Below are positions 5,613 through 12,103 of a stretch of DNA of 28,331 nt, in pieces (position 1 is the first letter of the stretch; every line of letters starts with the position of its first letter). The stretch spans positions 1 to 28,331 of the forward strand of contig JAOULM010000003.1 of assembly GCA_029882015.1 (NCBI GenBank), given 5' to 3'. The position numbers and the translations under genes are program-made. Under the pieces are notes generated by a model, which worked only from the letters and a program-made list of their open reading frames with translations, ran no database searches and was not told where the DNA came from. Source of the DNA: Candidatus Nomurabacteria bacterium. GTDB lineage: Bacteria; Patescibacteriota; Minisyncoccia; Phycocordibacterales; UBA1006.

Positions 5613-5671
5613 GTTTAAATACAGCAAAAGAACGGCTCGCTATGCGAGCCGTTCTTTTGCTGTATTTAAAC
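5613..5671. terminator. 28-bp perfect hairpin, bidirectional terminator
   Basis: Arms 5613-5640 and 5644-5671 are exact reverse complements with a TAT loop. The GC core (ACGGCTCGC) recurs at 6610-6618 and, with one change, at 24598-24606. Confidence 0.9.
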
Positions 5672-5752
5672 GTGTTTTCAGGGGCTAAAAAGTTATCCAC
5701 AGTTTTGTTTTAGAGAGATTGCGCACGGTATATATAGGTATATAATTATTTT

Positions 5753-5823
5753 GTACTCGTTTCTTGGCACTTGTGTCACTAGATGGGTACACTAAAGGAC
5801 CCGCACGTAATGTGCGGTTTTTT
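5753..5823 (+). ncRNA. Candidate small RNA (~70 nt)
   Basis: TTGCGC (5719-5724), 16-base spacer and TATAAT (5741-5746) predict a start near 5753. CCGCAC (5801-5806) pairs with GTGCGG (5812-5817) followed by six T, a terminator. No reading frame of note lies between them. A DnaA-box sequence sits upstream at 5693-5701. It could also be an abortive leader. Confidence 0.3.
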
Positions 5824-5862
5824 AGTTGCCATAAAAGGATATTTGACAATCTTTCAAAAAGC

Positions 5863-5891
5863 TTGCTTTTTTTGTTGATATATGGTATACT
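5863..5891 (+). promoter_or_regulatory. Promoter of the RGG/zinc-finger gene
   Basis: TTGCTT (5863-5868), 17-base spacer, TATACT (5886-5891) with TGG before it (extended -10). The ATG lies 8 bases on. Confidence 0.65.
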
Positions 5892-5899
5892 AGTAAAGT

Positions 5900-6595
5900 A
5901 TGAAAGAATATAATAATAAAGGAGGAAATCGTGGAGGCAACCAAGGCGGAGGTGGAGGTTACCGTGGTGGTGACCGTAATGGTGGCGGGCGTCCAGGTGG
6001 ACACTCGAGGGGACGTGACTTTGGACCACCAACTATGCACAAAACAAATTGTGCAAAATGTGGAAACATAGCCGAGGTACCGTTTAAACCAAACGGAGAT
6101 AAACCAGTCCTATGTCGTGATTGTTTCGTCAGCACCAAGCCAGATCGCGGATCTGACCGTGGTGGTGATCGAGGTGGAGACCGTGGTGGTTTCCGTGGTG
6201 GGCGTGACGACCGACGTCCTGCGCCATCTCCTTCATTCGGAGGTACTGATCGTCGTATGCAAGAGCAAATTGACTCATTGCACAAGAAATTGGATAAAAT
6301 CATGAAAGTGATGGATATCAATATTCGCAACGATTATGAAACCAAAGATATATTCCGTTCAGCTGACTCACTAGCGAAAACGCAGACCCCTAAACGTGAG
6401 TCAATCAAAACAGGAGATTTAAAAGATATCTTGAAAGAGGCTACAAAAAAAGAAAAGAAAACAACCAAAAAAGCTGCTCCTAAAAAGGCAACAACAAAGA
6501 AAACAGTAAAAAAAGAGGCCAAAAAGACAGCTAAAAAAACGGTTAAAAAAGCAACCAAAAAAGTTGCAAAGAAAAAAGCAACAAAAAAGAAATAA
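5900..6595 (+). CDS. RGG-repeat / zinc-finger / lysine-tail nucleic-acid-binding protein
   Basis: 231 residues in four parts. Residues 1-45 are Gly/Arg repeats (GGNRGG, GGYRGGDRNGG). Residues ~46-78 form a zinc finger with two CxxC pairs (NCAKCGN ... LCRDCF). A second RGG block (SDRGGDRGGDRGG) follows to ~110. Residues ~118-145 look like a short coiled coil (MQEQIDSLHKKLDKIMKVMD), and the last ~65 residues are a Lys/Ala/Thr tail like the histone-like proteins at 3135 and 4097. RGG boxes and Lys tails bind RNA or DNA, so an RNA-binding or nucleoid role is likely. The CxxC finger type is common in CPR proteins in my memory. It has its own promoter and terminator. Confidence 0.8.
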   Translation: MKEYNNKGGNRGGNQGGGGGYRGGDRNGGGRPGGHSRGRDFGPPTMHKTNCAKCGNIAEVPFKPNGDKPVLCRDCFVSTKPDRGSDRGGDRGGDRGGFRGGRDDRRPAPSPSFGGTDRRMQEQIDSLHKKLDKIMKVMDINIRNDYETKDIFRSADSLAKTQTPKRESIKTGDLKDILKEATKKEKKTTKKAAPKKATTKKTVKKEAKKTAKKTVKKATKKVAKKKATKKK

Positions 6596-6602
6596 TCATT
6601 AT

Positions 6603-6638
6603 AAAAAGAACGGCTCGCGCAGCGAGCCGTTTTCTTTT
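6603..6638. terminator. Terminator sharing the ACGGCTCGC core
   Basis: AACGGCTCGC (6609-6618), GCA loop, GCGAGCCGTT (6622-6631), flanked by A- and T-rich arms. Confidence 0.85.
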
Positions 6639-6693
6639 GCTTTTTTTGGGTTATTTCCTTTACTATCTAGCTGATTTGCGTTACCCTACGTGG

Positions 6694-8151
6694 ATGTCTG
6701 GCAATAACGGCAGTATAGTAAAATTCGATGATGTATGTTTCGACTACGGCATCACCAAGCCCATCATCATTGACGGGAATTTTTCATTACGTCGCGGTGC
6801 CAAGGTAACTCTGATGGGGCAGAACGGAGCCGGAAAAAGCACCCTGTTCAAATTATTGACTGGGGAACTGGAACCCGAGGACGGACGCATCATCACCGCC
6901 CCAAAACTTTCCATTGCGATTTCACGTCAGGTTATCCCACGTGACCAAATGGAGCTGACCGTACGTGAATTCTTTGAATCCGTATTCCCAGAGAAAATCT
7001 ATGATATTGATAAACGTATCGAGAATATATTGGAGGTCGTCCACCTACCGATGGATGATTATGATAAAAAAATCCGAGGACTGTCCGGTGGACAACAGGC
7101 TCGTGTATTGTTGGCCAGCGCATTGATTCAAAAACCCGACCTATTATTGTTGGATGAACCAACAAATAACTTGGACCACGCGGGAATCGATCACTTGACC
7201 CAATTTCTAAGAGACTACGACAAAACCGTAATCGTTATTTCCCATGATGCTGATTTCTTGAATGCATTTACCGAAGGTGTTTTATATTTGGATGTCTTTA
7301 CAAAAAAAATCGACAACTATGTCGGAAACTATTTTGATGTGATAAAACAAATCGAGATCCGCGTCGAAAAAGAACGCAGTCAAAACGCCAGGTTGGAAAA
7401 AAATATCCAAGCCAAAAAAGACAAAGCCAATTTCTTTGCGAACAAAGGGGGGCGTCTGCGAGCCGTTGCGAAAAAAATGCGCGAGGTCGCTGCCGAAGAC
7501 GAGGAAAACAAAGCCGAAGTCTATCGCGAGGACAAAACCATTCGTCCGTTTACTATTCCAGCACAGGATGATATTAACGGAGATATTTTTGTTATTACAT
7601 CATTTACCCGCATGGTAAACCAAAAACGAGAAACCATATCTGCTGATGTGACGTTGCGTAAAAAACAGCGATTGTTGTTGGTGGGACCCAATGGTATCGG
7701 GAAAAGCACCCTGCTAGAGGGGATGGCAACAGGTTCTGATGACGGCGCAAAAATAACCCGCGATATAACCGTGGGATATTATCGCCAGGATTTCTCGACC
7801 TTGAATTTTGATGACACCGTATATAAATCTTTGTCTGAAATTATGGCGCATTCAGACGAACACAAAATGCGCAGTATTGCTGCGGGATTTTTGATCACCG
7901 GGGATATGATGGGTGCAAAAATTAGTGCATTATCCGAAGGGCAAAAGGGATTGGTGGCTTTTGCGCGATTGGTGTTACAGGAACCCGGGCTCTTGATTTT
8001 GGATGAACCAACCAACCATATTAACTTTCGACACTTGCCGATTATCGCCAAGGCGCTGGATCAGTACCAGGGGGCGATGGTGATCGTGTCACACGTTCCT
8101 GAATTTTTAGAACAGATTAATATTACTGATACATTGGATTTGGCAAAATAA
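6694..8151 (+). CDS. ABC-F family ATPase (ribosome-associated)
   Basis: 485 residues with two fused nucleotide-binding domains and no membrane segment. Domain 1: Walker A GQNGAGKST (42-50), signature LSGGQQARV, Walker B LLLLDEPTNNLDH. A charged helical linker follows (KERSQNARLEKNIQAKKDK ... RLRAVAKKMREVAAEDEE). Domain 2: Walker A GPNGIGKST, a degenerate signature LSEGQKG, Walker B LLILDEPTNHINF. ABC-F proteins (EttA, Uup, YbiT types) bind the ribosomal E site and relieve stalled translation; which subtype this is I cannot tell. I chose ATG 6694, since the residues before it in the longer frame are hydrophobic and derive from the promoter/terminator region. The GIY-YIG gene follows after 4 bases, so they are cotranscribed. 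Confidence 0.88.
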   Translation: MSGNNGSIVKFDDVCFDYGITKPIIIDGNFSLRRGAKVTLMGQNGAGKSTLFKLLTGELEPEDGRIITAPKLSIAISRQVIPRDQMELTVREFFESVFPEKIYDIDKRIENILEVVHLPMDDYDKKIRGLSGGQQARVLLASALIQKPDLLLLDEPTNNLDHAGIDHLTQFLRDYDKTVIVISHDADFLNAFTEGVLYLDVFTKKIDNYVGNYFDVIKQIEIRVEKERSQNARLEKNIQAKKDKANFFANKGGRLRAVAKKMREVAAEDEENKAEVYREDKTIRPFTIPAQDDINGDIFVITSFTRMVNQKRETISADVTLRKKQRLLLVGPNGIGKSTLLEGMATGSDDGAKITRDITVGYYRQDFSTLNFDDTVYKSLSEIMAHSDEHKMRSIAAGFLITGDMMGAKISALSEGQKGLVAFARLVLQEPGLLILDEPTNHINFRHLPIIAKALDQYQGAMVIVSHVPEFLEQINITDTLDLAK

Positions 8152-8155
8152 TCGT

Positions 8156-8410
8156 ATGAATTATTTCGTCTATATTCTCCGTTGTGCCGATGATACATTG
8201 TATACAGGCATAACGACTGATATAGACCGTCGTGTTGGCGAGCATAACGGCACAGGGAGCTTGGGGGCGAAATACACACGTGTTCGACGACCTGTTGTTG
8301 TTGTGTACACCGCACAGTTTTCTAATCGATCAGAGGCATCACGCGAGGAAGCCCGTATTAAAAAGATGACCCGAGAGGGAAAAGAGGCCTTTATTTCAGA
8401 TTCAGAATAA
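8156..8410 (+). CDS. GIY-YIG domain protein (YhbQ/UPF0213-like)
   Basis: 84 residues comprising a single GIY-YIG nuclease fold: FVYILRCADDTLYTGITTD (4-22) carries the YIL...YTG form of the motif, then DRRVGEHN with the catalytic-type Arg, and EEARIKKMTREGKEAFI at the end. Stand-alone proteins of this size (YhbQ-like) are possible DNA-repair nucleases of uncertain substrate. Cotranscribed with the ABC-F gene and followed by a terminator. Confidence 0.88.
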   Translation: MNYFVYILRCADDTLYTGITTDIDRRVGEHNGTGSLGAKYTRVRRPVVVVYTAQFSNRSEASREEARIKKMTREGKEAFISDSE

Positions 8411-8411
8411 G

Positions 8412-8439
8412 AAACACCACGCAGATGCGTGGTGTTTTT
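8412..8439 (+). terminator. Terminator
   Basis: AAACACCACGCA (8412-8423) and its reverse complement (8426-8437), then T residues. Confidence 0.85.
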
Positions 8440-8460
8440 ATATTTGTCGAAAAATAATAA

Positions 8461-8470
8461 GGTGTATAAT
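8461..8470 (+). promoter_or_regulatory. -10 box of the small basic gene
   Basis: GGTG then TATAAT (8465-8470), six bases before the ATG at 8477: predicted leaderless mRNA. Confidence 0.6.
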
Positions 8471-8476
8471 ATAATC

Positions 8477-8605
8477 ATGAAAGACAAGCGGCTAAAAACA
8501 GGGCAAGCACATCACCGCGTGGCTCCGCGATTATCTGCCAAGGTAAAAAACGCCGGCATCAAACCAAAGAAAAAACCTAAAAAAAAGATAGCCGATAAAA
8601 AATAG
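8477..8605 (+). CDS. Short basic protein, 42 residues
   Basis: Reads MKDKRLKTGQAHHRVAPRLS, then a Lys/Pro-rich end (KPKKKPKKKIADKK). Evidence for a gene is the well-placed -10 box, the preceding terminator, and the short gap (7 bases) to tspO, so it may head a two-gene operon. A ribosome- or nucleic-acid-binding peptide would fit its composition. No family recognised. Confidence 0.55.
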   Translation: MKDKRLKTGQAHHRVAPRLSAKVKNAGIKPKKKPKKKIADKK

Positions 8606-8612
8606 AAATTTT

Positions 8613-9005
8613 ATGCAAAATTACGAATGGTATCAATTATTAATAAAGCCATCTTTTGCCCCTCCGGCATGGGTGTTTGGTCCTGTGTGGACGATATTGT
8701 ATATCTTGATTGCGATTTCATTTGGGTATGTATTTTATTTATGGTTTAGACGAAGGATTTCTTTTGCTATAGCATTGCCGTTTCTTTTGAACCTTGTTTT
8801 TAATTTCGCATTCACACCAGTGCTGTTTGGTTTGCAAAACCTGACATTAGCAAGTATTGATATTTTGCTTGTGCTGGGGACATTGATTTGGGGGGTGGTG
8901 GTAATATATCGTACGGCGCGATGGGTTACATGGATTAATATTCCCTATGTTGTGTGGGTTGGTTTTGCCACTGTGTTACAGCTGACAATCTTTTTCTTGA
9001 ATTAA
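8613..9005 (+). CDS. TspO/MBR family membrane protein
   Basis: 130 residues, five hydrophobic helices. The N-terminus WYQLLIKPSFAPPAWVFGPV (6-25) and WTILYILIAIS are the family's most conserved block; NLVFNFAFTPVLFGLQN (~68-84) and LASIDI match the third and fourth helices. TspO proteins bind porphyrins and cholesterol-like ligands and affect tetrapyrrole or stress signalling. Most members are about 150-160 residues, so this one is compact. It lies 7 bases after the 42-codon gene. Confidence 0.9.
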   Translation: MQNYEWYQLLIKPSFAPPAWVFGPVWTILYILIAISFGYVFYLWFRRRISFAIALPFLLNLVFNFAFTPVLFGLQNLTLASIDILLVLGTLIWGVVVIYRTARWVTWINIPYVVWVGFATVLQLTIFFLN

Positions 9006-9025
9006 TATATCAAAATGGTAAATAA

Positions 9026-9057
9026 AAAATAGCCTGGGAAAATTCCCAGGCTATTTT
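9026..9057. terminator. Bidirectional terminator
   Basis: AAAATAGCCTGGGAA (9026-9040) and exact reverse complement (9043-9057), serving tspO on plus and the gene ending at 9075 on minus. Confidence 0.9.
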
Positions 9058-9074
9058 AATACGCAAGCAACCCA

Positions 9075-9395
9075 CTAGTTTTTAATTACGGTGTATTGCA
9101 ATGTTGGCCAGTGGCAATGTTCTGTTTTTATTTTATAGCCATTTTCGTTGCAGAATAATTCTGCAAGCCTCTTGGCTACCTTGGCACAATTTACTGGAGA
9201 AAACCCTTTTTCGGGTTTAATCTCCAGCATAAAAATATTATCCTTTTTATCAGAAGGATAATCAGACTGCCCCAAGCAAAGCTTCATTTCGCAAGGGGAG
9301 CCTGATATTAATTCTTTATAAACCACCTGTTTTTCTGGTTTTCCCAGTATTTTGAACATAGGAACATATGTCTGTATATTAATAGTTTGACTCAT
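9075..9395 (-). CDS. Hypothetical protein, 106 residues
   Basis: Soluble, with three to four Cys (SPCEMKLC, NCAKVAKRLAELFC, HCHWP) and mixed alpha/beta look: IFMLEIKPEKGFSP strand, AKVAKRLAELFCNENG helix, LQYTVIKN strand. I do not recognise a family. It has one of the best promoters in the window (TTGACA-17-TATAAT) and a palindrome just upstream, so it is probably well expressed and regulated. Confidence 0.65.
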   Translation of the reverse strand: MSQTINIQTYVPMFKILGKPEKQVVYKELISGSPCEMKLCLGQSDYPSDKKDNIFMLEIKPEKGFSPVNCAKVAKRLAELFCNENGYKIKTEHCHWPTLQYTVIKN

Positions 9396-9439
9396 CTTCT
9401 TTTTTATTAATTGTAAAGAAATTGTTTACCTCTCTTACT

Positions 9440-9468
9440 ATTATATCATTATTTCACCATAATGTCAA
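9440..9468 (-). promoter_or_regulatory. Consensus sigma70 promoter
   Basis: On minus: TTGACA (9463-9468), 17-base spacer, TATAAT (9440-9445), TG extended -10. The region 9429-9450 matches bases 24-45, the DGR target promoter, at 21 of 22 positions. Confidence 0.9.
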
Positions 9469-9469
9469 G

Positions 9470-9490
9470 GTTTGTTATAATATAACAAAC
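9470..9490. promoter_or_regulatory. 21-bp palindrome between divergent genes
   Basis: GTTTGTTATA (9470-9479), a central A and the exact reverse complement (9481-9490). It abuts the -35 of the minus gene and overlaps the likely -35 region of the plus gene at 9522 (TATAAT at 9497-9502), so it could be a shared operator. Confidence 0.55.
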
Positions 9491-9521
9491 ACTATATATA
9501 ATAATCATTAATACAATAAAT

Positions 9522-9818
9522 ATGGCAATAAAAAGTTTTTCTACAACAAACAAAGTCTGGTTATGGCCAGGGGCAAATGCGTCGTGGCACTTTGTGTATG
9601 TAGATGGACCAGAAACAAAGGAAATTCGCAAAAATTCAATAAAACGTGGTTTTGGATCGGTCAGGGTGCGCGCAACTTTGGGAAAAACAACATGGAAGTC
9701 ATCAATTTTTTGGAGTGCCAAAGAGAAATTATATATATTTCCGCTGAAAAAATCAGTCAGAAACATAGAAGATATTTATAATGGGGACGAAGTAACAATA
9801 AAATTTGATTTAATATAA
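9522..9818 (+). CDS. DUF1905 domain protein
   Basis: 98 residues matching the DUF1905 pattern as I know it: VWLWPGANASWHFVYVDGPE (12-31), then KRGFGSVRVRATLGKTTWKSSIFW (~41-64), LYIFPLKKSVRNIEDIYNGD and a final EVTIKFDL strand. The fold is a small beta barrel; function is unknown. It is divergent from the gene at 9395 and convergent with the next, ending in a shared terminator. Confidence 0.85.
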   Translation: MAIKSFSTTNKVWLWPGANASWHFVYVDGPETKEIRKNSIKRGFGSVRVRATLGKTTWKSSIFWSAKEKLYIFPLKKSVRNIEDIYNGDEVTIKFDLI

Positions 9819-9822
9819 AAAT

Positions 9823-9858
9823 AAAATCTCTGCAAAATATTTTGCAGAGATTTTTTAA
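9823..9858. terminator. Bidirectional palindromic terminator
   Basis: AAAATCTCTGCAAAAT (9823-9838) followed directly by its exact reverse complement (9839-9854) and more T. It overlaps the stop codon of the minus gene. Confidence 0.9.
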
Positions 9859-10373
9859 TTAGTACTATCATTATAAATAGTAAAAGTTGATAGTTTAGAT
9901 TCTTTTATTAATTTCAGCAATAACTCCTTCTTTTTTTTATCTATTATTTTTTTATCAAATAATATACAGGCAACGTAGTTTGCTTCGCTCTTGCTTGTTA
10001 TGTTAAACATAGCATGAGATTTTTTAAATGGGACAAAAATATATCCATGAGCATGACACCTGCTGCACACATAAAATAGTAGTTTGTTTGGATTTTTTGA
10101 GGCTACGGCTTGCGCCATGAAAAAATTAAGATCAAGCATTTTTGAGTCCATTGTATCTAGCTCGTCACTATTATCAGTTTCTGGTATTGATAAATTTATT
10201 ACATCATGAAATAGGTCCAATCCTTGGGAAATATCAATATCCTTATTTTGGAGCATTTCAATAATTAAACCACACCCTTTTGTTATTGTTTTAAAAGTAC
10301 CAAACAGGATGTTGGTTGATATGTTGATCAATACCCCAAGATTATCATTTATATCAATTTTATATTCATACAT
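9855..10373 (-). CDS. Hypothetical protein, 172 residues
   Basis: Mostly helical: LGVLINISTNILFGTFKTIT near 13-32, IEMLQNKDIDISQGLDLFHD near 38-57, and a Lys-rich C-terminal helix (KKIIDKKKKELLLKLIKESK). A CxxC pair with His (CSRCHAHG) near 104-111 could bind metal. No family recognised. A perfect TTGACA precedes it. Its AT content and lack of match to core genes suggest accessory status. Confidence 0.65.
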   Translation of the reverse strand: MYEYKIDINDNLGVLINISTNILFGTFKTITKGCGLIIEMLQNKDIDISQGLDLFHDVINLSIPETDNSDELDTMDSKMLDLNFFMAQAVASKNPNKLLFYVCSRCHAHGYIFVPFKKSHAMFNITSKSEANYVACILFDKKIIDKKKKELLLKLIKESKLSTFTIYNDSTN

Positions 10374-10404
10374 AATCTGTGTTTTTTATTGTGAATTTGT
10401 TTTA

Positions 10405-10433
10405 ACCATATAAAAAATATTCATCTTTGTCAA
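10405..10433 (-). promoter_or_regulatory. Promoter of the 172-residue unknown
   Basis: On minus: TTGACA (10428-10433), 17-base spacer, TATGGT (10405-10410). The -10 is a weak match. Confidence 0.5.
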
Positions 10434-10443
10434 AGATTCAAGA

Positions 10444-10452
10444 TGGTACAAT
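10444..10452 (+). promoter_or_regulatory. Extended -10 promoter, predicted leaderless mRNA
   Basis: TGG plus TACAAT (10447-10452), six bases before the ATG at 10459. Confidence 0.6.
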
Positions 10453-10458
10453 ACCTCT

Positions 10459-10911
10459 ATGCAAAAGTTTTTTCGTGAACTAAAAACAGTAATTCTAGGT
10501 CCGACTAGGCGACAGGTGATCCGTAGACAGCAGCCAAAATATATACGAACGCATTATAATGAACATCGCGAAACTGCCAGAAATATAGTAATAGAAAAAA
10601 TTGAATATTGGAATAAATTTTATGGATTTACTTTTGGCAGAATTTCAATCCGCGCACAGAGAACCAGATGGGGAAGTTGTTCTAGCAAGAGTAATCTAAA
10701 TTTCAACTATTTAATTGTATTTTTACCATCAGATTTACAAGATTATTTGATTGTTCATGAATTATGTCATTTGCAAGAGATGAATCATGGTGCGCAGTTT
10801 TGGAAATTAGTAGAACAAACTATTCCAGACTATAAAAATGCACGGCAGAAATTACGTGCTGTGCGGGTTAGCTTTCAATCAAAAACTACACCTGTGAACA
10901 ACTTGACCTGA
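10459..10911 (+). CDS. YgjP-like zinc metallopeptidase (DUF45)
   Basis: 150 residues. The zinc site is HELCH at 100-104 with a third ligand His110 (HELCHLQEMNHGAQFW), exactly as in YgjP/DUF45 proteins. RTRWGSCSS at 69-77 is the second family signature. These are cytosolic SprT- or M48-related peptidases of unclear substrate. The N-terminal ~230-residue family version is shortened here; the first 35 residues are basic. The mRNA is predicted leaderless. A small membrane-protein gene with its own -10 follows. Confidence 0.88.
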   Translation: MQKFFRELKTVILGPTRRQVIRRQQPKYIRTHYNEHRETARNIVIEKIEYWNKFYGFTFGRISIRAQRTRWGSCSSKSNLNFNYLIVFLPSDLQDYLIVHELCHLQEMNHGAQFWKLVEQTIPDYKNARQKLRAVRVSFQSKTTPVNNLT

Positions 10912-10925
10912 GCTGTAAAAAATAT

Positions 10926-10934
10926 TGGTATAAT
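10926..10934 (+). promoter_or_regulatory. Extended -10 promoter
   Basis: TGG plus TATAAT (10929-10934), eight bases before the ATG at 10943. Confidence 0.6.
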
Positions 10935-10942
10935 AAAATCAT

Positions 10943-11167
10943 ATGTTTAATTTTAAAAAGAAAAAACACCTACATCGCCCCTATTATTTCACAGCATCTT
11001 CATTATTTTTTGTTGTAGCTATTTTGCATTTACTTCGCGCTAGCATGGAATTGCCTTTGTTTATAGGTAATTATTCTATGCCATTATGGATTAGCATAGT
11101 AGTTGGTGTATTGTTGTTATTTTTGTCATATCGTGGATTTTACCGCGTTTGGGAAATGAGAAAATAA
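10943..11167 (+). CDS. Small two-helix membrane protein
   Basis: 74 residues. A basic start (MFNFKKKKHLHRPYY) is followed by helix 1 (ASSLFFVVAILHLL, ~18-31), a loop with NYSMP, and helix 2 (LWISIVVGVLLLFLSY, ~48-63), ending RVWEMRK. Both ends are probably cytosolic by the positive-inside rule. Similar short two-helix proteins are common in CPR genomes; function unknown. The gene has its own -10 box and terminator. Confidence 0.7.
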   Translation: MFNFKKKKHLHRPYYFTASSLFFVVAILHLLRASMELPLFIGNYSMPLWISIVVGVLLLFLSYRGFYRVWEMRK

Positions 11168-11174
11168 TATAATA

Positions 11175-11222
11175 TTTAAACAAAAAAATCGCCAACATTG
11201 TTTGGCGATTTTTTTGTTTAAA
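11175..11222. terminator. 21-bp perfect hairpin terminator
   Basis: Arms 11175-11195 and 11202-11222 are exact reverse complements around ATCGCCAA/TTGGCGAT, with a CATTGT loop. Confidence 0.9.
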
Positions 11223-11230
11223 TTGTAGTG

Positions 11231-11236
11231 TATAAT
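11231..11236 (+). promoter_or_regulatory. -10 box, predicted leaderless mRNA
   Basis: TATAAT preceded by GTG, six bases before the ATG at 11243. It rules out the longer frame beginning at 11228. Confidence 0.6.
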
Positions 11237-11242
11237 AGATGC

Positions 11243-11605
11243 ATGACTTGGATAGAAAAAAGCGTCCCATCAATAGGATTATTAATAGGTATGGTTTTGA
11301 CCGCTATTGGAGCTGTCATGTTTTTGTCTTCGATTATAAAAATTGCGGTGTATAACCCAACAATTCAAACATATGTTTCTAATTCATGTGAATATGATTT
11401 TGCAAAACCAGTTATCGAACCCGGCGAACGTACCCCTCGCACACCAGAGGAAATAGAGCAATGTGTTGCAGATAGACAATCAGAAGAGCAGGCTAGATAT
11501 ATTTCCAACAGAAAAGATAACGCTATAGATGGTGGGGTGTTGTTGTTTGTTGGGATTATTTTCTGGGCAATTTTTAGACAGTGGTGGAAAAAGCTATTAA
11601 AATAG
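11243..11605 (+). CDS. Two-helix membrane protein with extracytoplasmic loop
   Basis: 120 residues. Helix 1 (GLLIGMVLTAIGAVMFLSSI, ~12-31) and helix 2 (GGVLLFVGIIFWAIFRQW, ~96-113) flank a ~60-residue loop with two Cys (SCEYDF, EQCVADR) that could form a disulfide outside the cell. The C-terminus is basic (WWKKLLK). Unknown function. A TTATCCACA DnaA-box sequence follows the stop, at 11613-11621. Confidence 0.7.
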   Translation: MTWIEKSVPSIGLLIGMVLTAIGAVMFLSSIIKIAVYNPTIQTYVSNSCEYDFAKPVIEPGERTPRTPEEIEQCVADRQSEEQARYISNRKDNAIDGGVLLFVGIIFWAIFRQWWKKLLK

Positions 11606-11627
11606 AATAATGTTATCCACAAATCTC

Positions 11628-11656
11628 TTGCTAAATAAAGATACCTGTGTCATACT
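11628..11656 (+). promoter_or_regulatory. Promoter of the cold-shock gene
   Basis: TTGCTA (11628-11633), 17-base spacer, CATACT (11651-11656) with TG extended -10. Gives a ~90-base leader. Confidence 0.55.
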
Positions 11657-11672
11657 CGCTCCTATCACATAC

Positions 11673-11744
11673 GTCTGCATTGGAGGAGGCTCGAGGTCAG
11701 TGTAGGACGAAGACTATGTGTGTTTTACCAGGCTCAATGCAGAC
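11673..11744 (+). promoter_or_regulatory. Long-range stem in the cold-shock mRNA leader
   Basis: GTCTGCATTG (11673-11682) pairs perfectly with CAATGCAGAC (11735-11744), closing a 52-base internal domain; the ATG lies 10 bases beyond. Cold-shock genes often have long leaders that switch structure with temperature, so a thermoregulatory role is plausible. Confidence 0.5.
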
Positions 11745-11754
11745 TATACTTTTT

Positions 11755-12015
11755 ATGCAAACAGGAACTATTGCACGTATCGTAGCAGACCGTGGTTTCG
11801 GGTTTATAACTCAACCAGGGAATGACAAAGATCTATTCTTCCACGCCAAGGAATTGGACGGGGTTGAATTCGAATCTTTGAAAGAAGGAGATGTGATGGA
11901 ATTTGATGTTGAAAACGGCCCAAAAGGTCCTTCAGCTATCAACGTTCGTCCTTCTTCAGCAGCACCATCAACTGATGACGCAACTGAAGCTCCAGCCGAA
12001 GAATCAGCAGAATAA
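11755..12015 (+). CDS. Cold-shock domain protein with acidic tail
   Basis: 86 residues. The cold-shock OB fold starts TGTIARIVADRGFGFIT, with RNP1 (DRGFGFI, ~12-18) and RNP2 (DLFFHAKEL, ~26-34), continues with LKEGDVMEFDVENGPKGPSA, and ends by ~66. A ~20-residue Ala/Pro/Glu tail (APAEESAE end) is extra compared with CspA (70 residues). It binds single-stranded nucleic acids as an RNA chaperone. Start ATG 11755 is fixed by the domain; the frame upstream (from 11647) is leader sequence. Confidence 0.92.
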   Translation: MQTGTIARIVADRGFGFITQPGNDKDLFFHAKELDGVEFESLKEGDVMEFDVENGPKGPSAINVRPSSAAPSTDDATEAPAEESAE

Positions 12016-12046
12016 ATTACGGCAACGTAATCTATCCTCTATTCTC

Positions 12047-12072
12047 AAAAACCACCCCTCGGGGTGGTTTTT
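12047..12072 (+). terminator. Terminator
   Basis: AAAAACCACCCC (12047-12058), TC, GGGGTGGTTTTT (12061-12072). Confidence 0.9.
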
Positions 12073-12091
12073 GTTTGTCGTGTTATAGGTG

Positions 12092-12097
12092 TATACT
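12092..12097 (+). promoter_or_regulatory. -10 box, predicted leaderless mRNA
   Basis: TATACT preceded by GGTG, six bases before the ATG at 12104. Confidence 0.6.
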
Positions 12098-12103
12098 AAA
12101 TTT

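Noticed and set aside
3018..11621. Replication origin suggested by DnaA boxes
   Set aside because: The boxes are single and kilobases apart, with no box cluster, AT-rich unwinding region, dnaA or dnaN.
11647..11754. N-terminal extension of the cold-shock protein
   Set aside because: The cold-shock fold starts at ATG 11755, and the upstream bases form a leader stem and promoter elements.
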